Assembly: GCA_039193195.1 (NCBI GenBank)
Contig: JBCCWS010000001.1
Coordinates: 257,338-321,337 of the forward strand
DNA length: 64,000 bases
Direction of reading: 5' to 3'
Source of the DNA: Pseudomonadota bacterium
Lineage (GTDB): Bacteria; Pseudomonadota; Gammaproteobacteria; Steroidobacterales; JBCBZW01
Shown here: positions 29,394 to 40,041 of the stretch, piece after piece
Layout of the letters: each line of letters opens with the position of its first letter
How positions within the stretch are numbered: the first letter of the stretch is position 1
Program-made: the position numbers and the translations under genes
The notes under the pieces: model-generated
What the model was told of the DNA's origin: nothing
What the model saw: the letters and a program-made list of their open reading frames with translations, nothing else
Databases searched by the model: none

Positions 29394-30362
29394 ATGACGG
29401 CCAAGATCTCACGTCAGGCCCGGGTGCCCGAGTCCCTGGCCGGCAAGCGCTTTGACCAGGCGCTGGCCCTGTTGTTTCCTGACCATTCGCGCTCGCGCTT
29501 GCGCGAGTGGATCGATAGCGGAGAGGCTCGCCTCGAGGGCGTGCCCGCGAAGCCGCGACAGAAAGTGCTGGGGGGCGAGCAGGTCACCCTCGAGGCACGG
29601 GCCCCGGTCCGCGCGCAGGATCTGCCTCAAGACATCCCCCTGGAGGTGGTGTTTGAGGATGAAGCGGTGCTAGTGATCGACAAGCCCGCGGGGTTGGTGG
29701 TGCATCCGGGCGCAGGCAATGCGACGCACACGTTGGTGAACGCACTGCTCCATCGCGACCCGGCGCTCGAGGTGTTGCCGCGCGCGGGTCTCGTGCATCG
29801 CCTAGACAAGCTCACGAGCGGTCTGTTGATGGTGGCACGCACCTTAGAGGCGCACACGGTCCTGGTCGCCGCCCTAGAGGCACGCGACATCACCCGCCAG
29901 TACCGGGCGGTGGCATTGGGGGAGATGACCGGCGGGGGCACGGTCGATGCTGCGATTGGCAGGCACCCCGCCCGGCGCACGCGGATGGCGGTGCGCCCTC
30001 CCGATGATGGCGCGGCCCGCCCGGCTGTGACCCACTATCGGGTGGCGGAACGCCTGGCCGGATTCACGGTGGTGGATTTGCGGCTTGAGACGGGCCGAAC
30101 GCACCAGATTCGGGTACATATGGCGCACTTGGGATATCCCCTGGTCGGAGACCCGGAGTACGGTGGTCGGCTGCGTCTGCCTCCTGCTGCTCGCGCCGCC
30201 ACCGTCGACGCACTTCGGGGATTTCGGCGCCAGGCACTGCACGCGGCGCGCCTCGCGTTCGCCCACCCGACATCGGGCCAACCGCTGTCTTTCGAGAGTC
30301 CTGTTCCCGCGGACATGAGCGCCCTCCTCGAGGCCCTGCGCCTGCCTAGAGATGGTGCATGA
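29394..30362 (+). CDS. rluD: 23S rRNA pseudouridine synthase RluD
   Basis: Pseudouridylates 23S rRNA (positions 1911, 1915 and 1917 in E. coli). With ATG 29394 the protein has 322 residues. An N-terminal S4 RNA-binding domain, [25 protein letters not shown], is followed by the RluA-type catalytic core with the active aspartate in [19 protein letters not shown], plus the [28 protein letters not shown] motif. The order bamD, divergent rluD, then pgeF is conserved in gammaproteobacteria and supports RluD rather than another family member. It overlaps pgeF by four bases. Confidence 0.94.
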   Translation: MTAKISRQARVPESLAGKRFDQALALLFPDHSRSRLREWIDSGEARLEGVPAKPRQKVLGGEQVTLEARAPVRAQDLPQDIPLEVVFEDEAVLVIDKPAGLVVHPGAGNATHTLVNALLHRDPALEVLPRAGLVHRLDKLTSGLLMVARTLEAHTVLVAALEARDITRQYRAVALGEMTGGGTVDAAIGRHPARRTRMAVRPPDDGAARPAVTHYRVAERLAGFTVVDLRLETGRTHQIRVHMAHLGYPLVGDPEYGGRLRLPPAARAATVDALRGFRRQALHAARLAFAHPTSGQPLSFESPVPADMSALLEALRLPRDGA

Positions 30363-31135
30363 ATGGCGAGGTAACAGGTCCGCTCTTGGTCCCGCACTGG
30401 CCCCTGCCCGCCGGCGTGCGTGCAGTGACCACCACGCGCTGTGGCGCCGGTGCCAGCAGCGCTCCTTGGGATCGATTCAACCTAGGTGACTACGTGGGCG
30501 ATGACGCGGCGTCCGTTGCCGCCAACCGCCGTAAACTAGGCCAGTTGCTCGGTGACGTGCGACCTCGTTGGCTGTCACAGGTTCACGGCTCCACCGTGGT
30601 AGATCTCGATGTAACGGTCACTGAAGCACCCGCGCCGGTGGCGGATGCCGCCGTGACCGCTGCACGCGGGCAGGCCTGTGCCCTATTGACCGCCGACTGC
30701 CTGCCGGTGCTGCTGTGTGCTTGTTCCGGCGCCGTGGTCGGCGCCGCCCACGCCGGCTGGCGAGGCTTAGCCGGTGGCGTGCTCGAGGCGGCGGTTCACG
30801 CCATGGGAACCTCCCCTGCGCACATAACGGCTTGGCTTGGTCCGTGCATTTCGCAACGTGCCTTCGAAGTAGGGCCGGAGGTCCGCGAGGCCTTCCTCGC
30901 ACAGGACGTCGAGGGGGCCGCTGCCTTCGCATCGGGCCAGGGCGATCGCTGGTTCGCCGACCTTCAGCGCCTGGCGCATCAGCGATTGGTGCGCCTCGGC
31001 CTCGCGGCGTCTGCCGTTTACCGAGCCGACGCGTGCACCTACCGTGAGGGTGGGCGCTTCTTCTCCTACCGGCGAGACGGTACCTGCGGGCGCATGGCGA
31101 CGTTGATCTGGCGCGTGACGGACGCTCGAGGCTGA
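30359..31135 (+). CDS. pgeF: Peptidoglycan editing factor PgeF (YfiH/DUF152 family)
   Basis: Cytoplasmic enzyme of the former polyphenol oxidase/DUF152 family, linked in E. coli to removal of L-Ser errors from UDP-MurNAc-peptides, while relatives act on purine nucleosides. The 258-residue protein shows the zinc-site motifs [21 protein letters not shown] and [16 protein letters not shown], and the C-terminal [18 protein letters not shown]. It starts inside the rluD stop, so the two are translationally coupled. Which activity dominates here cannot be told from the sequence. Confidence 0.92.
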   Translation: MNGEVTGPLLVPHWPLPAGVRAVTTTRCGAGASSAPWDRFNLGDYVGDDAASVAANRRKLGQLLGDVRPRWLSQVHGSTVVDLDVTVTEAPAPVADAAVTAARGQACALLTADCLPVLLCACSGAVVGAAHAGWRGLAGGVLEAAVHAMGTSPAHITAWLGPCISQRAFEVGPEVREAFLAQDVEGAAAFASGQGDRWFADLQRLAHQRLVRLGLAASAVYRADACTYREGGRFFSYRRDGTCGRMATLIWRVTDARG

Positions 31136-31206
31136 CCGAGTCGGCGCGCCCCGTCTGCGGGTCACGCTCGCGTGCCTTGTGACACTCCGAGCGCCCTTCG
31201 GTGCGA

Positions 31207-31234
31207 CTTGAATTGTCGGCGTCGTGCCCCGATA
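31207..31234 (+). promoter_or_regulatory. Sigma-32 (RpoH) heat-shock promoter of clpB
   Basis: CTTGAAT, a 13-base spacer and CCCCGATA match the sigma-32 consensus CTTGAAA-N12-15-CCCCATNT closely. The predicted start is near 31241, about 35 bases before the clpB ATG. Confidence 0.85.
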
Positions 31235-31274
31235 CCTTCTGCCATTAGAAAGCCCAGAGGGAGGTGTCTCACAC

Positions 31275-33872
31275 ATGCGGATGGACAAGCTCACCGCCCG
31301 CTTCCAGGCGGCCCTGGCCGATGCCCAATCGCTTGCCGTTGGCCGCGATCACCAGTTCATCGAACCGATTCACCTGATGGGGGCCCTGCTCGACAGCGAG
31401 GGCGGCGCGATCCGCCCGTTGCTCGTCAGCGCTGGTGCGAACGTGGCCATGCTGCGCTCCAAGCTAGGTGAGGCTCTCGATCGCCTGCCTCAAGTGCAAG
31501 GCACTGGCGGTGAGGTTCACCTATCGAATGATCTCGCCAAGCTCCTCAACGTCACTGACAAGTTAGCGCAGGAGCGCAAGGACCAGTACCTCTCGAGTGA
31601 GCTGTTCGTGCTCGCCGCTAGTGAGGATAAGAGCAAGCTTGGCACGATCTTGCGCGACGCGGGTCTCGTGCGCGGAGCCCTGGAACGCGCCATCGACACG
31701 GCCCGTGGCGGGGAGTCGGTGGAGGATCCGAACGCGGAAGATACGCGCCAAGCGCTCAGTCGCTTCACGCAGGATCTCACGGAGCGGGCCGAGCAGGGCA
31801 AGTTGGATCCAGTGATCGGTCGCGACGAGGAGATTCGGCGCACGATTCAGGTGCTCCAGCGTCGCACCAAGAACAACCCCGTTCTTATCGGTGAGCCCGG
31901 CGTGGGCAAGACCGCCATCGTCGAAGGTCTAGCCCAGCGTATCGTGAACGGCGAAGTCCCTGAGGGTCTGCGCGGAAAGCGGATCCTCGCCTTGGACATG
32001 GGGTCGCTGCTCGCTGGCGCGAAGTTCCGCGGCGAGTTCGAAGAGCGTCTCAAGTCGGTACTTAACGAACTCAGTAAGCAAGAGGGGCAGGTCATCCTGT
32101 TCATCGACGAGCTGCACACGATGGTCGGTGCCGGCAAGGCCGAGGGCGCCATGGACGCCGGCAATATGCTCAAGCCCGCCCTAGCCCGCGGTGAGCTTCA
32201 CTGTGTCGGCGCCACGACGCTCGATGAGTATCGCCAGTACGTGGAGAAGGATGCCGCGCTCGAGCGACGCTTTCAAAAGGTCCTCGTGGGTGAGCCGACG
32301 GTAGAGGATACGATTGCCATCTTGCGCGGTTTGCAGGAACGCTATGAAGTGCATCACAGCGTTGACATCACCGACCCGGCGGTGGTGGCCGCGGCGACCC
32401 TGTCCAACCGCTACATCGCTGATCGCCAGCTCCCCGATAAGGCCATCGACCTGATCGACGAGGCAGCCTCTCGCATCCGCATGGAGATCGATTCCAAGCC
32501 CGAATCGCTGGACAAGCTCGAACGGCGCCTCATCCAATGGAAGATCGAGCGCGAGGCGCTGCGTCGGGAGAAGGACGATGCGTCGCGCCGTCGCTTGGAC
32601 GAACTCGAGGGCAGCATTGCAGAGGGCGAGCGTGAGTACGCCGATCTCGAGGAGGTTTGGCTGGCGGAGAAGGCTGCTGTACAGGGCTCGACCCATCTGA
32701 AGGAGGCCTTAGAGCAGGCTCGCCAGGAGCTCGACAACGCCCGTCGTGCCGGCGACCTCACGCGCATGTCGGAGCTGCAGTACGGGCGCATACCAGCTCT
32801 CGAGAAGCAGCTTGCCGACGCCGAGAGCACGGAGGCGAGCACCACCCTCTTGCGCAACAAGGTGACCGAGGAGGAGATCGCCGAGGTGGTCTCGCGTTGG
32901 ACCGGCATTCCCGTCTCGCGCATGCTCGAGAGCGAAAGGGACAAGCTCCTGCGCATGGAGCAGGTCTTGGGTGAGCGTGTGGTTGGCCAGCACGAGGCGG
33001 TAGTGGCGGTCAGCAATGCCATCCGTCGCTCACGGGCCGGTCTGTCCGATCCCCGCCGTCCGAATGGCTCGTTCCTGTTTCTTGGGCCGACGGGCGTAGG
33101 GAAGACGGAACTGACCAAGGCCCTCGCTAGCTTCCTTTTCGACGCGGAGGAAGCGATGGTGCGCATCGACATGTCCGAGTTCATGGAGAAGCACTCCGTG
33201 GCACGACTCATCGGTGCCCCGCCCGGCTACGTAGGCTACGAGGAAGGCGGTTACCTGACCGAAGCGGTACGCCGCCGCCCCTACTCCGTCATCCTGCTCG
33301 ATGAGGTGGAGAAGGCGCACCCGGACGTATTCAACGTGCTGCTCCAGGTGCTCGACGACGGCCGCCTGACGGATGGCCAGGGCCGCACAGTGGACTTTCG
33401 CAACACGGTGATCGTCATGACCTCCAACTTGGGCTCCGAGCTGATCCAAGAGCTGGCTGGCGAAGACAACTATCAGCAGATGAAGAGAGCCGTGATGGGC
33501 GTGGTCGGCCAGCACTTCCGCCCCGAGTTCCTGAACCGTGTGGACGACATCGTCGTGTTCCATCCCCTCGGCGTGGAGGAGATCAGGCGCATCGTCTCAA
33601 TCCAACTGGAGTATCTGCAGGCACGCCTGGCGGAGCGCGATATGACGCTGAGTCTCAGCGATGCGGCGGTGGTGCGCCTGGCCGACGCAGGCTTCGACCC
33701 GGTGTATGGCGCACGGCCCCTGAAGCGCGCGATTCAAAGCCAGGTAGAGAATCCCCTGGCCCAAGAGATCCTCTCCGGGCGTTTGGGACCAAATGACCAC
33801 GTGCATGTGGATGTCCGTGAGGATGCAGAAACTTTGGAGTTTTCGAGGGAGGCTCGGGCGGCAAGCGGCTAA
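31275..33872 (+). CDS. clpB: ATP-dependent chaperone ClpB
   Basis: Hexameric disaggregase that works with DnaK to rescue aggregated proteins. I chose ATG 31275, preceded by GGAGG at ten bases; the frame is open 17 codons upstream, but that part holds the promoter. The 865-residue protein has the Clp N-terminal domain, AAA-1 with Walker [17 protein letters not shown], the middle coiled-coil domain ([20 protein letters not shown] onward) that separates ClpB from ClpA/ClpC, and AAA-2 with [15 protein letters not shown] and Walker [17 protein letters not shown]2-small domain ends the protein. The sigma-32 promoter fits heat-shock control. Confidence 0.97.
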   Translation: MRMDKLTARFQAALADAQSLAVGRDHQFIEPIHLMGALLDSEGGAIRPLLVSAGANVAMLRSKLGEALDRLPQVQGTGGEVHLSNDLAKLLNVTDKLAQERKDQYLSSELFVLAASEDKSKLGTILRDAGLVRGALERAIDTARGGESVEDPNAEDTRQALSRFTQDLTERAEQGKLDPVIGRDEEIRRTIQVLQRRTKNNPVLIGEPGVGKTAIVEGLAQRIVNGEVPEGLRGKRILALDMGSLLAGAKFRGEFEERLKSVLNELSKQEGQVILFIDELHTMVGAGKAEGAMDAGNMLKPALARGELHCVGATTLDEYRQYVEKDAALERRFQKVLVGEPTVEDTIAILRGLQERYEVHHSVDITDPAVVAAATLSNRYIADRQLPDKAIDLIDEAASRIRMEIDSKPESLDKLERRLIQWKIEREALRREKDDASRRRLDELEGSIAEGEREYADLEEVWLAEKAAVQGSTHLKEALEQARQELDNARRAGDLTRMSELQYGRIPALEKQLADAESTEASTTLLRNKVTEEEIAEVVSRWTGIPVSRMLESERDKLLRMEQVLGERVVGQHEAVVAVSNAIRRSRAGLSDPRRPNGSFLFLGPTGVGKTELTKALASFLFDAEEAMVRIDMSEFMEKHSVARLIGAPPGYVGYEEGGYLTEAVRRRPYSVILLDEVEKAHPDVFNVLLQVLDDGRLTDGQGRTVDFRNTVIVMTSNLGSELIQELAGEDNYQQMKRAVMGVVGQHFRPEFLNRVDDIVVFHPLGVEEIRRIVSIQLEYLQARLAERDMTLSLSDAAVVRLADAGFDPVYGARPLKRAIQSQVENPLAQEILSGRLGPNDHVHVDVREDAETLEFSREARAASG

Positions 33873-34083
33873 GGACGGGGCATAATCATCGAATCATGTG
33901 CACCGGTTCACGCGGGGATCGGTACCATGTCGCTACACTCAGGGGTTGATAGGGTGATCCCCTTACACAGGGTTAGGTGTGGGCGCGCCCGTCAAGGCGT
34001 TCGGCCCAGCACCGCCCAACGGTACCTAGCGACCCCCTTCGTACCACTTCCCCCATCGGGAGCGAGCCAGGAGTCCTGCCTGA

Positions 34084-35529
34084 ATGCGCATCCTGCTATT
34101 GCAGCGACAGTCGATCACCGAACGCGATGACGATACCAGTCAGGCGGCGATCGATGCGTTCCTGCCCCGTTTACAGGCAAAGGTGCCTGGGCTGGACGTG
34201 GCGCAGGCGACGCGGGTGGACGAGGCGATCCTCGCAGCTGTGGAGTCTCGTCACTACGATATCGTGATCGTGGCTCAGGACGGCGCTGGGGTGAGCGCTG
34301 ATGAGGACTGGGACGCTATTCTCGCCCCGCTGGTGAATCTTCGCGCCACCGCTCCCCGCGTACCTTTGCTCTACCTTGCGTTGGAGGGTAACGAGTGGCT
34401 CGCGGCCGCGGCCATCAAGTACGGTGCCAGCGACTACCTGCCGCTCCCGCGTCTTGAGGACCATGTCTTGATCCGCGCGATAAAGGAGTGCTTGGCGGGC
34501 GGTCGTCTCCCAACCAAAAGCAAGGCAAAGCGGCGCAGCGCAGAAGAGCGCGAGCAGGCGGCCAAGGGCAACGGTCGGGGCGAGTCGGACTCAGCGACGC
34601 GCGATCCGTCCGCGCCCAAGGTGTCGGCGCCAGCGAGCGAGCCGAAACGGTTGAAGTCCGTGAAGGCCTCACCGAGCGAGCGGGATTTCACCCGCGAGGG
34701 CTTGGCCAACGCCCCGGACATCCCGGGTTACCGGATTGTGCGCCTGGTCGGCGAGGGGGGGACGGCTACCACCTACCTGGCGCTCGATGAACGACGCCAG
34801 CGCCACGTGGTGATCAAGTTCATGCCTTACGTGCAGAAGCTTGGCAACCTCGACAACGTGCGGGTGTTCAAGCGCGAGTACGAAGTCATTGCGAGCCTCA
34901 ACGATCGGCGCGTGGTTAAGGTGTTCGACAGCGGCGTGCGCGAAGACGGCGCCTACCTTGTGGTCGAGTACTTCGCCGGCGGCGACCTCGGTCGTCGTAT
35001 GCGCCGTGCCATGAGCACCCACGCCGCGTTGCACTATGCCCGCGGTATCGCTCAGGCCTTGAAGCTAATCCACTCGCACGGTATCTACCATCGTGATTTG
35101 AAGCCCGGCAACGTGATGCTGCGTGAGGACGGCTCCGTGGCGTTGATCGATTTTGGGCTGGCGAAGTTGCCCGCGGGCCAGACCCTGGCGCAGGCCGGTC
35201 GCGTGCTAGGTACGCCTTCATACCTCAGCCCAGAGCAGGGGACGGGGGCCAAGGTGGACGGTTCCAGCGATATCTACAGCCTGGGCTGTGTACTGTTCGA
35301 GATGCTGGCTGGTCGTCGCCCCTACCTCGCGGACTCGGCGGTGCGCGTCATCGACATGCACGTGCGCGCGCCCGTTCCGGACCTGCCCGGCGAAGTGGGA
35401 TCTTTGCAGGGCCTGATCAATCGGATGATGGCCAAAGACAAGGCCGATCGCTACGCCACCGCCGACGAGGTGATCGAGGCCATCGACGAGCAGCTGCGCG
35501 ACCTTCCCTTCGAGCCGACGGCCAACTAG
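34084..35529 (+). CDS. Serine/threonine protein kinase with an N-terminal degenerate receiver domain
   Basis: Hybrid of 481 residues. The first about 138 residues follow the receiver fold, with MRILLLQ, YDIVIVA and GASDYLPLP at the expected strands, but the phospho-acceptor position is A64, the conserved Thr/Ser position is A99 and the lysine position is L121, so it should not be phosphorylated in the usual way. A basic, Ser/Lys-rich linker (about 139-210) leads to a complete Hanks-type kinase: GEGGTATTY (223-231), K245, HRDLKPGN (336-343), DFG (356-358) and SPE (382-384). No membrane segment is seen. It stands alone after clpB, so the partner is unknown. Confidence 0.88.
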   Translation: MRILLLQRQSITERDDDTSQAAIDAFLPRLQAKVPGLDVAQATRVDEAILAAVESRHYDIVIVAQDGAGVSADEDWDAILAPLVNLRATAPRVPLLYLALEGNEWLAAAAIKYGASDYLPLPRLEDHVLIRAIKECLAGGRLPTKSKAKRRSAEEREQAAKGNGRGESDSATRDPSAPKVSAPASEPKRLKSVKASPSERDFTREGLANAPDIPGYRIVRLVGEGGTATTYLALDERRQRHVVIKFMPYVQKLGNLDNVRVFKREYEVIASLNDRRVVKVFDSGVREDGAYLVVEYFAGGDLGRRMRRAMSTHAALHYARGIAQALKLIHSHGIYHRDLKPGNVMLREDGSVALIDFGLAKLPAGQTLAQAGRVLGTPSYLSPEQGTGAKVDGSSDIYSLGCVLFEMLAGRRPYLADSAVRVIDMHVRAPVPDLPGEVGSLQGLINRMMAKDKADRYATADEVIEAIDEQLRDLPFEPTAN

Positions 35530-35556
35530 TCAGTCGGGCCCAGCCGCGTCGCGCGC

Positions 35557-36351
35557 CTACCAGTCGTTGCGCAGCTCGCGAAGTCGCAGGAATACCTCGC
35601 GTGCGCTCGGGTGTTCATCCAGCTCGGGAAAGCGCTTGCGTAGCTCGGCGATAACCGTTGGCTGTTGAAGGCGGAAGAAAGTGTTGACGCGTCGTTCCTC
35701 GCCAACGGTGGTGACGTACGCCTGGGCGGGGTTGTGATTGCCCTGGGCGGCGAGTAAGTCCTGGGCGGCCTGGTTGTCTGGTTCCCGGTCCAGGGTGAAG
35801 CGCAGGTTGTGTGCCAAGTAGTCATGTCCCGGGTAGACACGGGTGTGATCGCTGAGCTGCGAGAGCAGTGTGCTGAAGGTGTCGTAGAGTTGGGCTGGGT
35901 GCCCGCCGTTGTGGCAGTTGCCGGCGCCAGCGTTGAACAGGGTGTCACCGCTGAACAGGGCTGGCGAGTCTGTGCGCGAGAGCAGGCAGATGTGGCTCAT
36001 CGTATGCCCGGGCGTGTCCAGGCACTCGAGATCGACGGTGTTGCCGACGCGAATCACCTCGCCGGCGCTCAGCCCTCGGTCGATGCCGCCCGGGATACGA
36101 TCGGCCGCACCAGCATGGGCGAGCACGCGGGCGCGGGTGGCACTCACCATGGCCTTGTTTCCGCCGACATGGTCCCCATGTTCGTGGGTATTCAGGATCT
36201 GCGTGATCTCGAAGCCGTTGGCGCGCGCGACCTCCAGGCACTGGCGATAGTCTAGGGGATCGATGGCGAGCGCTTGGCCGGTCTCTTCGCAGGCCACCAA
36301 ATAGTTGAAATTGCGATAGGCGTTCGCTGTCCAGATCTGTCGTACGATCAT
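35557..36351 (-). CDS. gloB: Hydroxyacylglutathione hydrolase (glyoxalase II)
   Basis: Metallo-beta-lactamase-fold enzyme that hydrolyses S-lactoylglutathione in methylglyoxal detoxification. ATG 36351 gives 264 residues. Metal ligands are in THEHGDHVGG, the histidine of DTPGHTMSHI, the aspartate in FSGDTLFNAGAGNC, and the histidine in VYPGHDYLAHN. The C-terminal part VNTFFRLQQPTV and FPELDEHPSAREVFLRLREL fits the glutathione-binding HAGH domain. It converges with the kinase gene and diverges from the FmdB gene with 42 bases between. Confidence 0.85.
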   Translation of the reverse strand: MIVRQIWTANAYRNFNYLVACEETGQALAIDPLDYRQCLEVARANGFEITQILNTHEHGDHVGGNKAMVSATRARVLAHAGAADRIPGGIDRGLSAGEVIRVGNTVDLECLDTPGHTMSHICLLSRTDSPALFSGDTLFNAGAGNCHNGGHPAQLYDTFSTLLSQLSDHTRVYPGHDYLAHNLRFTLDREPDNQAAQDLLAAQGNHNPAQAYVTTVGEERRVNTFFRLQQPTVIAELRKRFPELDEHPSAREVFLRLRELRNDW

Positions 36352-36393
36352 GATTGATGCCCGCGGGCCCGAGACGATTGCTAGAGGACTACC

Positions 36394-36774
36394 ATGCCCA
36401 TCTACGAGTACCAATGCGAGTCGTGCGGTCATCGCCAAGACGCGCTTCAGCGCATGTCTGACGATCCGCTCGTAGATTGCGCCGCCTGCGGCCAGCCAGC
36501 CTTGAAGAAGCTCATGTCTGCCCCGCGCTTTCGCCTTAAGGGCAGCGGCTGGTACGAGACGGACTTCAAATCGCAGAACAAGCGCAATCTCGCAGACGGC
36601 GCCGACGGTGGCGGGGAGACAAAGCCCACCGGCGATTCACCCAAGGGAGGTGAAGGCGCCAAAGCGGACAGCACGAAGAGCGCGGCCAGCAGCAATAGCG
36701 GCGATGCCGCCAGCAAGAAATCCTCCTCCGTGAAGAACGATGCCTCGCCGAAAAAATCCTCAGCAGCGAACTGA
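36394..36774 (+). CDS. FmdB family zinc-ribbon protein
   Basis: Small protein of 126 residues with the FmdB-type N-terminal zinc ribbon: MPIYEYQCESCGHRQDALQ followed by CAACGQPALKKLMSAPRFRL, four cysteines in two CxxC pairs. From about residue 65 a low-complexity tail rich in Ser, Lys, Gly and Ala follows and is probably disordered. Function is unknown in the family. It lies upstream of a DUF502 gene and aspS, an order common in gammaproteobacteria. Confidence 0.9.
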   Translation: MPIYEYQCESCGHRQDALQRMSDDPLVDCAACGQPALKKLMSAPRFRLKGSGWYETDFKSQNKRNLADGADGGGETKPTGDSPKGGEGAKADSTKSAASSNSGDAASKKSSSVKNDASPKKSSAAN

Positions 36775-36781
36775 GTCCAGC

Positions 36782-37498
36782 ATGAAGCGTCTTCGACGCT
36801 ATCTGGTGGCAGGCCTGCTCGTCTGGGTGCCCGCCGCCGTGACCGTGTTCGTGCTGCGTGCCTTGGTGAACCTGGCCGACCGCACGCTCCTGCTGCTCCC
36901 GGCGCACGCCCGTCCCGAGGTATGGCTCGGCTTCAGTATTCCCGGCCTCGGAATCATCCTGACCCTGATCGTGCTGCTGGGAACCGGTATGTTTGCAGCC
37001 AACTTCGTCGGCCGTGCCATGGTCGATTTTTGGGAGTCCCTGCTCGGCCGCATCCCGCTCATCCGCACCCTGTACTCGGGCGTCAAGCAGGTTGCGGAGC
37101 AACTGCTGGACGAAGGCGGCAAGCCCTTCAAGCAGGTGGTGCTCGTGGAGTACCCGCGGCGCGGTGCCTGGAGCCTTGGCTTCCTCACGTCCGAGCGCCA
37201 GGGCGAGGTGCAGGTGCGTTCAGAGGAGCCGGAGCTGATTAGCGTGTTCGTTCCCACCACCCCCAACCCCACCTCTGGCTTTCTGATCCTGGCCCCGAGG
37301 GCCGATATTCGCCTCCTCGACATGAAGGTGGATGACGCGATGAAGATGGTGATCTCCATGGGCTCGGTGATTCCGCCGTACCCGCAGGAGGGCGCAGAGA
37401 CCGAATCGCGGCCGGTGACCGTGGAGGGCGCGGCGGGCCTGGACCCGGCCAGCTTGCCTGGGACCGCCGATCTTGCACCGCGGCAGTCCAACTCTTAA
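36782..37498 (+). CDS. DUF502 family inner-membrane protein
   Basis: Conserved membrane protein of unknown function, 238 residues from ATG 36782. Two hydrophobic segments lie at about 7-25 and 54-76. The family motif GRIPLIRTLYSGVKQVAEQLL follows and the C-terminal domain ends with FVPTTPNPTSGFLILAPRADI and MKMVISMGSVIPP. It begins eight bases after the FmdB stop, so the two are probably co-transcribed. The final 30 residues are a weakly conserved tail. Confidence 0.9.
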   Translation: MKRLRRYLVAGLLVWVPAAVTVFVLRALVNLADRTLLLLPAHARPEVWLGFSIPGLGIILTLIVLLGTGMFAANFVGRAMVDFWESLLGRIPLIRTLYSGVKQVAEQLLDEGGKPFKQVVLVEYPRRGAWSLGFLTSERQGEVQVRSEEPELISVFVPTTPNPTSGFLILAPRADIRLLDMKVDDAMKMVISMGSVIPPYPQEGAETESRPVTVEGAAGLDPASLPGTADLAPRQSNS

Positions 37499-37630
37499 CA
37501 TCGCCGGTCCTTCCGGATCGGCAGGCTACTCGACCTGAAACGTCGGCGGGCGCTGCCTGAGGCGACCGATCCTGATAGTCACCCGCTGCGGGCCCAGCCC
37601 CGCGGCAAGCCAAGCGGATATCTGTAAGCC

Positions 37631-39427
37631 ATGCGTACGCACTATTGCGGCCTCGTTGACCAAACCTTCATCGGCCAAGAGATCGAGGTGGCCGGCTGGG
37701 TCCACCGACGCCGTGACCACGGTGGGGTGATCTTCATCGACTTGCGTGACGTCCAGGGCATTCTGCAAGTGGTGGTCGATCCGGACACGGAGGAGGCCTT
37801 CGCATCGGCTGAGCGCGTGCGTTCCGAGTACGTCTTACGCATTCGGGGCCGCCTACGCGCACGGCCTGAGGGCGGCGAGAACCCGAGCATGCGAAGCGGT
37901 GCAGTGGAGCTCCTCGCCAAGGAGCTGGAAGTGCTGAACACGGCGCAAACGCCGCCCTTCCAACACGATGAAACCGTCAGCGAAGAGCTGCGCTTGCGCT
38001 ACCGCTACCTCGATCTGCGCCGCGAGGAGATGCTCGAGCGACTCAAGCTACGCCACCGCGTGACGCAGAGCCTACGCGCCCACCTCGACTCGCAGGGCTT
38101 CATCGACGTGGAAACCCCCGTGCTGACGCGCGCGACACCCGAGGGCGCCCGCGACTACTTGGTGCCCAGTCGCACCCATGGGGGCAAGTTTTTCGCGTTG
38201 CCTCAGTCACCGCAGCTCTTCAAGCAGCTGCTGATGATGAGCGGTTTCGATCGCTACTATCAGATCGTGAAGTGCTTCCGTGATGAAGACCTGCGCGCCG
38301 ACCGCCAGCCCGAGTTCACCCAACTGGATATCGAGACCTCCTTCATGGATCAAGGTGAGATCACCTCGTTGATGGAGCAAATGATCCGCGAGCTGTTTCG
38401 TGAGGTCATGGACCTTGAGCTCCCGGCACCGTTCCCGCGCATGAGCTACGCCGAGGCGATGGAGCGCTTCGGGAGTGACAAGCCCGATTTGCGCATCCCC
38501 TTGGAGCTGATCGAGTTGGGCGATGTCATGGCCAGCGTCGACTTCAAGGTCTTCTCCGGTCCGGCCAAGGATCCCAAGGGACGGGTGGCGGCTCTGCGCG
38601 TGCCCGGCGGCGCCAAGATCAGCCGGAAGGACATCGACGGCTACACGGAGTTCGTCGGGCGCTACGGCGCGCGCGGCCTGGCGTACATCAAGGTTAACGA
38701 TGTGGCCAAGGGGCGCGCGGGCCTGCAGTCGCCGATCCTCAAGTTCCTCGACGACGAAGCAGTGGCCAGGATTGTCGAGCGCACGGCCTGCGTTGACGGC
38801 GACATCGTATTCTTCGGCGCTGACAAGGCCGCCGTGGTGAGCGATGCCATGGGCGCCCTGCGCGCCAAGATCGGCCGCGATCTCGACATGCTCGAGGGCG
38901 ACTGGGCCCCCCTGTGGGTGGTCGACTTCCCGATGTTCGAGCACGATGACAAGGAGAATCGCTGGGTCGCTCTGCACCATCCATTCACCGCGCCCGCTAC
39001 CAGCGACGCGCAGGCTCTGGCGGCAGATCCCGGTGGCGCGAACTCGATGGCCTACGACATGGTGCTCAACGGCTACGAGATAGGCGGCGGCTCGGTGCGC
39101 ATTCACCGCGAAGACATTCAGCAGGTGGTGTTCCGCACCCTGGGCATCGAGGACGACGAGGCCCGGGAGAAGTTCGGCTTCCTTCTAGATGCGCTCAAGT
39201 ACGGGTGCCCGCCCCACGGCGGGATCGCCTTCGGCTTGGACCGCATCGTGATGCTGTTGGCGGGCACGGACAACATTCGCGACGTGATCGCTTTCCCCAA
39301 GACCCAAACCGCACACGACCCGTTGACGGACGCGCCCGGTATGGTTTCCGACCGCCAGCTGCGCGAACTGTCGATTCGCGTGCGCACGCCCCAGGGCCAA
39401 GCGGCCGCCGACGGCAGCGCGAGCTAG
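37631..39427 (+). CDS. aspS: Aspartate--tRNA ligase, probably nondiscriminating (Asp/Asn)
   Basis: Class II synthetase, 598 residues: N-terminal OB-fold anticodon-binding domain, catalytic core, and the bacterial GAD insertion. Motif 2 is around [18 protein letters not shown] and motif 3 around [16 protein letters not shown]. In the OB domain, H30 in [10 protein letters not shown] and G81 in RPEGG match the His and Gly reported to make Pseudomonas aeruginosa AspRS accept tRNA-Asn as well, where discriminating enzymes such as E. coli's have Leu and Lys. If so, Asn-tRNA would be made through GatCAB, which is not in this window. It converges with ilvN, 14 bases apart. Confidence 0.96.
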   Translation: MRTHYCGLVDQTFIGQEIEVAGWVHRRRDHGGVIFIDLRDVQGILQVVVDPDTEEAFASAERVRSEYVLRIRGRLRARPEGGENPSMRSGAVELLAKELEVLNTAQTPPFQHDETVSEELRLRYRYLDLRREEMLERLKLRHRVTQSLRAHLDSQGFIDVETPVLTRATPEGARDYLVPSRTHGGKFFALPQSPQLFKQLLMMSGFDRYYQIVKCFRDEDLRADRQPEFTQLDIETSFMDQGEITSLMEQMIRELFREVMDLELPAPFPRMSYAEAMERFGSDKPDLRIPLELIELGDVMASVDFKVFSGPAKDPKGRVAALRVPGGAKISRKDIDGYTEFVGRYGARGLAYIKVNDVAKGRAGLQSPILKFLDDEAVARIVERTACVDGDIVFFGADKAAVVSDAMGALRAKIGRDLDMLEGDWAPLWVVDFPMFEHDDKENRWVALHHPFTAPATSDAQALAADPGGANSMAYDMVLNGYEIGGGSVRIHREDIQQVVFRTLGIEDDEAREKFGFLLDALKYGCPPHGGIAFGLDRIVMLLAGTDNIRDVIAFPKTQTAHDPLTDAPGMVSDRQLRELSIRVRTPQGQAAADGSAS

Positions 39428-39441
39428 GGCCAAGCAACTCC

Positions 39442-39960
39442 TCACTCGGACGTCAGTCCGTAGGGCGCCCAGGGCGTTCGCGGTTCGCCCACGGAGGCCG
39501 CTACGGGGCCGCTGCGGGCGAGCGTAAGGACCTCGCCGTGACGTGCCGCGACCTCGATAAAGCGGTCGACGTCGGCGCCCGAGGCGCTGTACTCCAGGGT
39601 GAAGGTCTCGGGTCGCTCGTCCAGCACGCGCCCCCCACGATGATTCACCAACTCCTCGAGCGTCTCGTGTCGCTCCGAAGACACGCGCATCTTCAGCAGC
39701 AGCAGTTCGCGTTCGAAGTGAGGTCCATCGGTCAGATCCACCAGATCGACGACATCGACCAGCTTGAGCAGCTGGCTGCAGATCTGAGCGATCACCGCGT
39801 CGGGTCCCTTGGTCACCAAGGAGATTCGTGAGACGCGCTGATCTGCCGTGGGCGCCACGTTTAGGGTCTCGATATTGTAGCCGCGGGTGGAGAACAATCC
39901 GGCTACGCGGGTCAGGGCGCCGGCCTCGTTCTGCAGGATGATGGAGATGATGTGGCGCAT
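39442..39960 (-). CDS. ilvN: Acetolactate synthase regulatory (small) subunit
   Basis: Binds the large subunit of acetohydroxyacid synthase and mediates feedback inhibition by valine. ATG 39960 gives 172 residues. The N-terminal ACT domain begins MRHIISIILQNEAGALTRV, with LFSTRGYNIETLNVAPT, and the ALS C-terminal domain carries RELLLLKM. Unusually, it lies on the minus strand, back-to-back with ilvB, whereas the two are normally co-directional and overlapping. Its start sits in a CATATG shared with a possible ilvB start at 39961. I use ilvN because the subunit family does not separate ilvN from ilvH. Confidence 0.92.
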   Translation of the reverse strand: MRHIISIILQNEAGALTRVAGLFSTRGYNIETLNVAPTADQRVSRISLVTKGPDAVIAQICSQLLKLVDVVDLVDLTDGPHFERELLLLKMRVSSERHETLEELVNHRGGRVLDERPETFTLEYSASGADVDRFIEVAARHGEVLTLARSGPVAASVGEPRTPWAPYGLTSE

Positions 39961-40041
39961 ATGGCCGAAGCCCTTGATTTCCGATTGCTGCAAAGCGTTA
40001 ATCTGAAAGATACCGTTTCTAAAACCGCAGTGGCTACCCCG

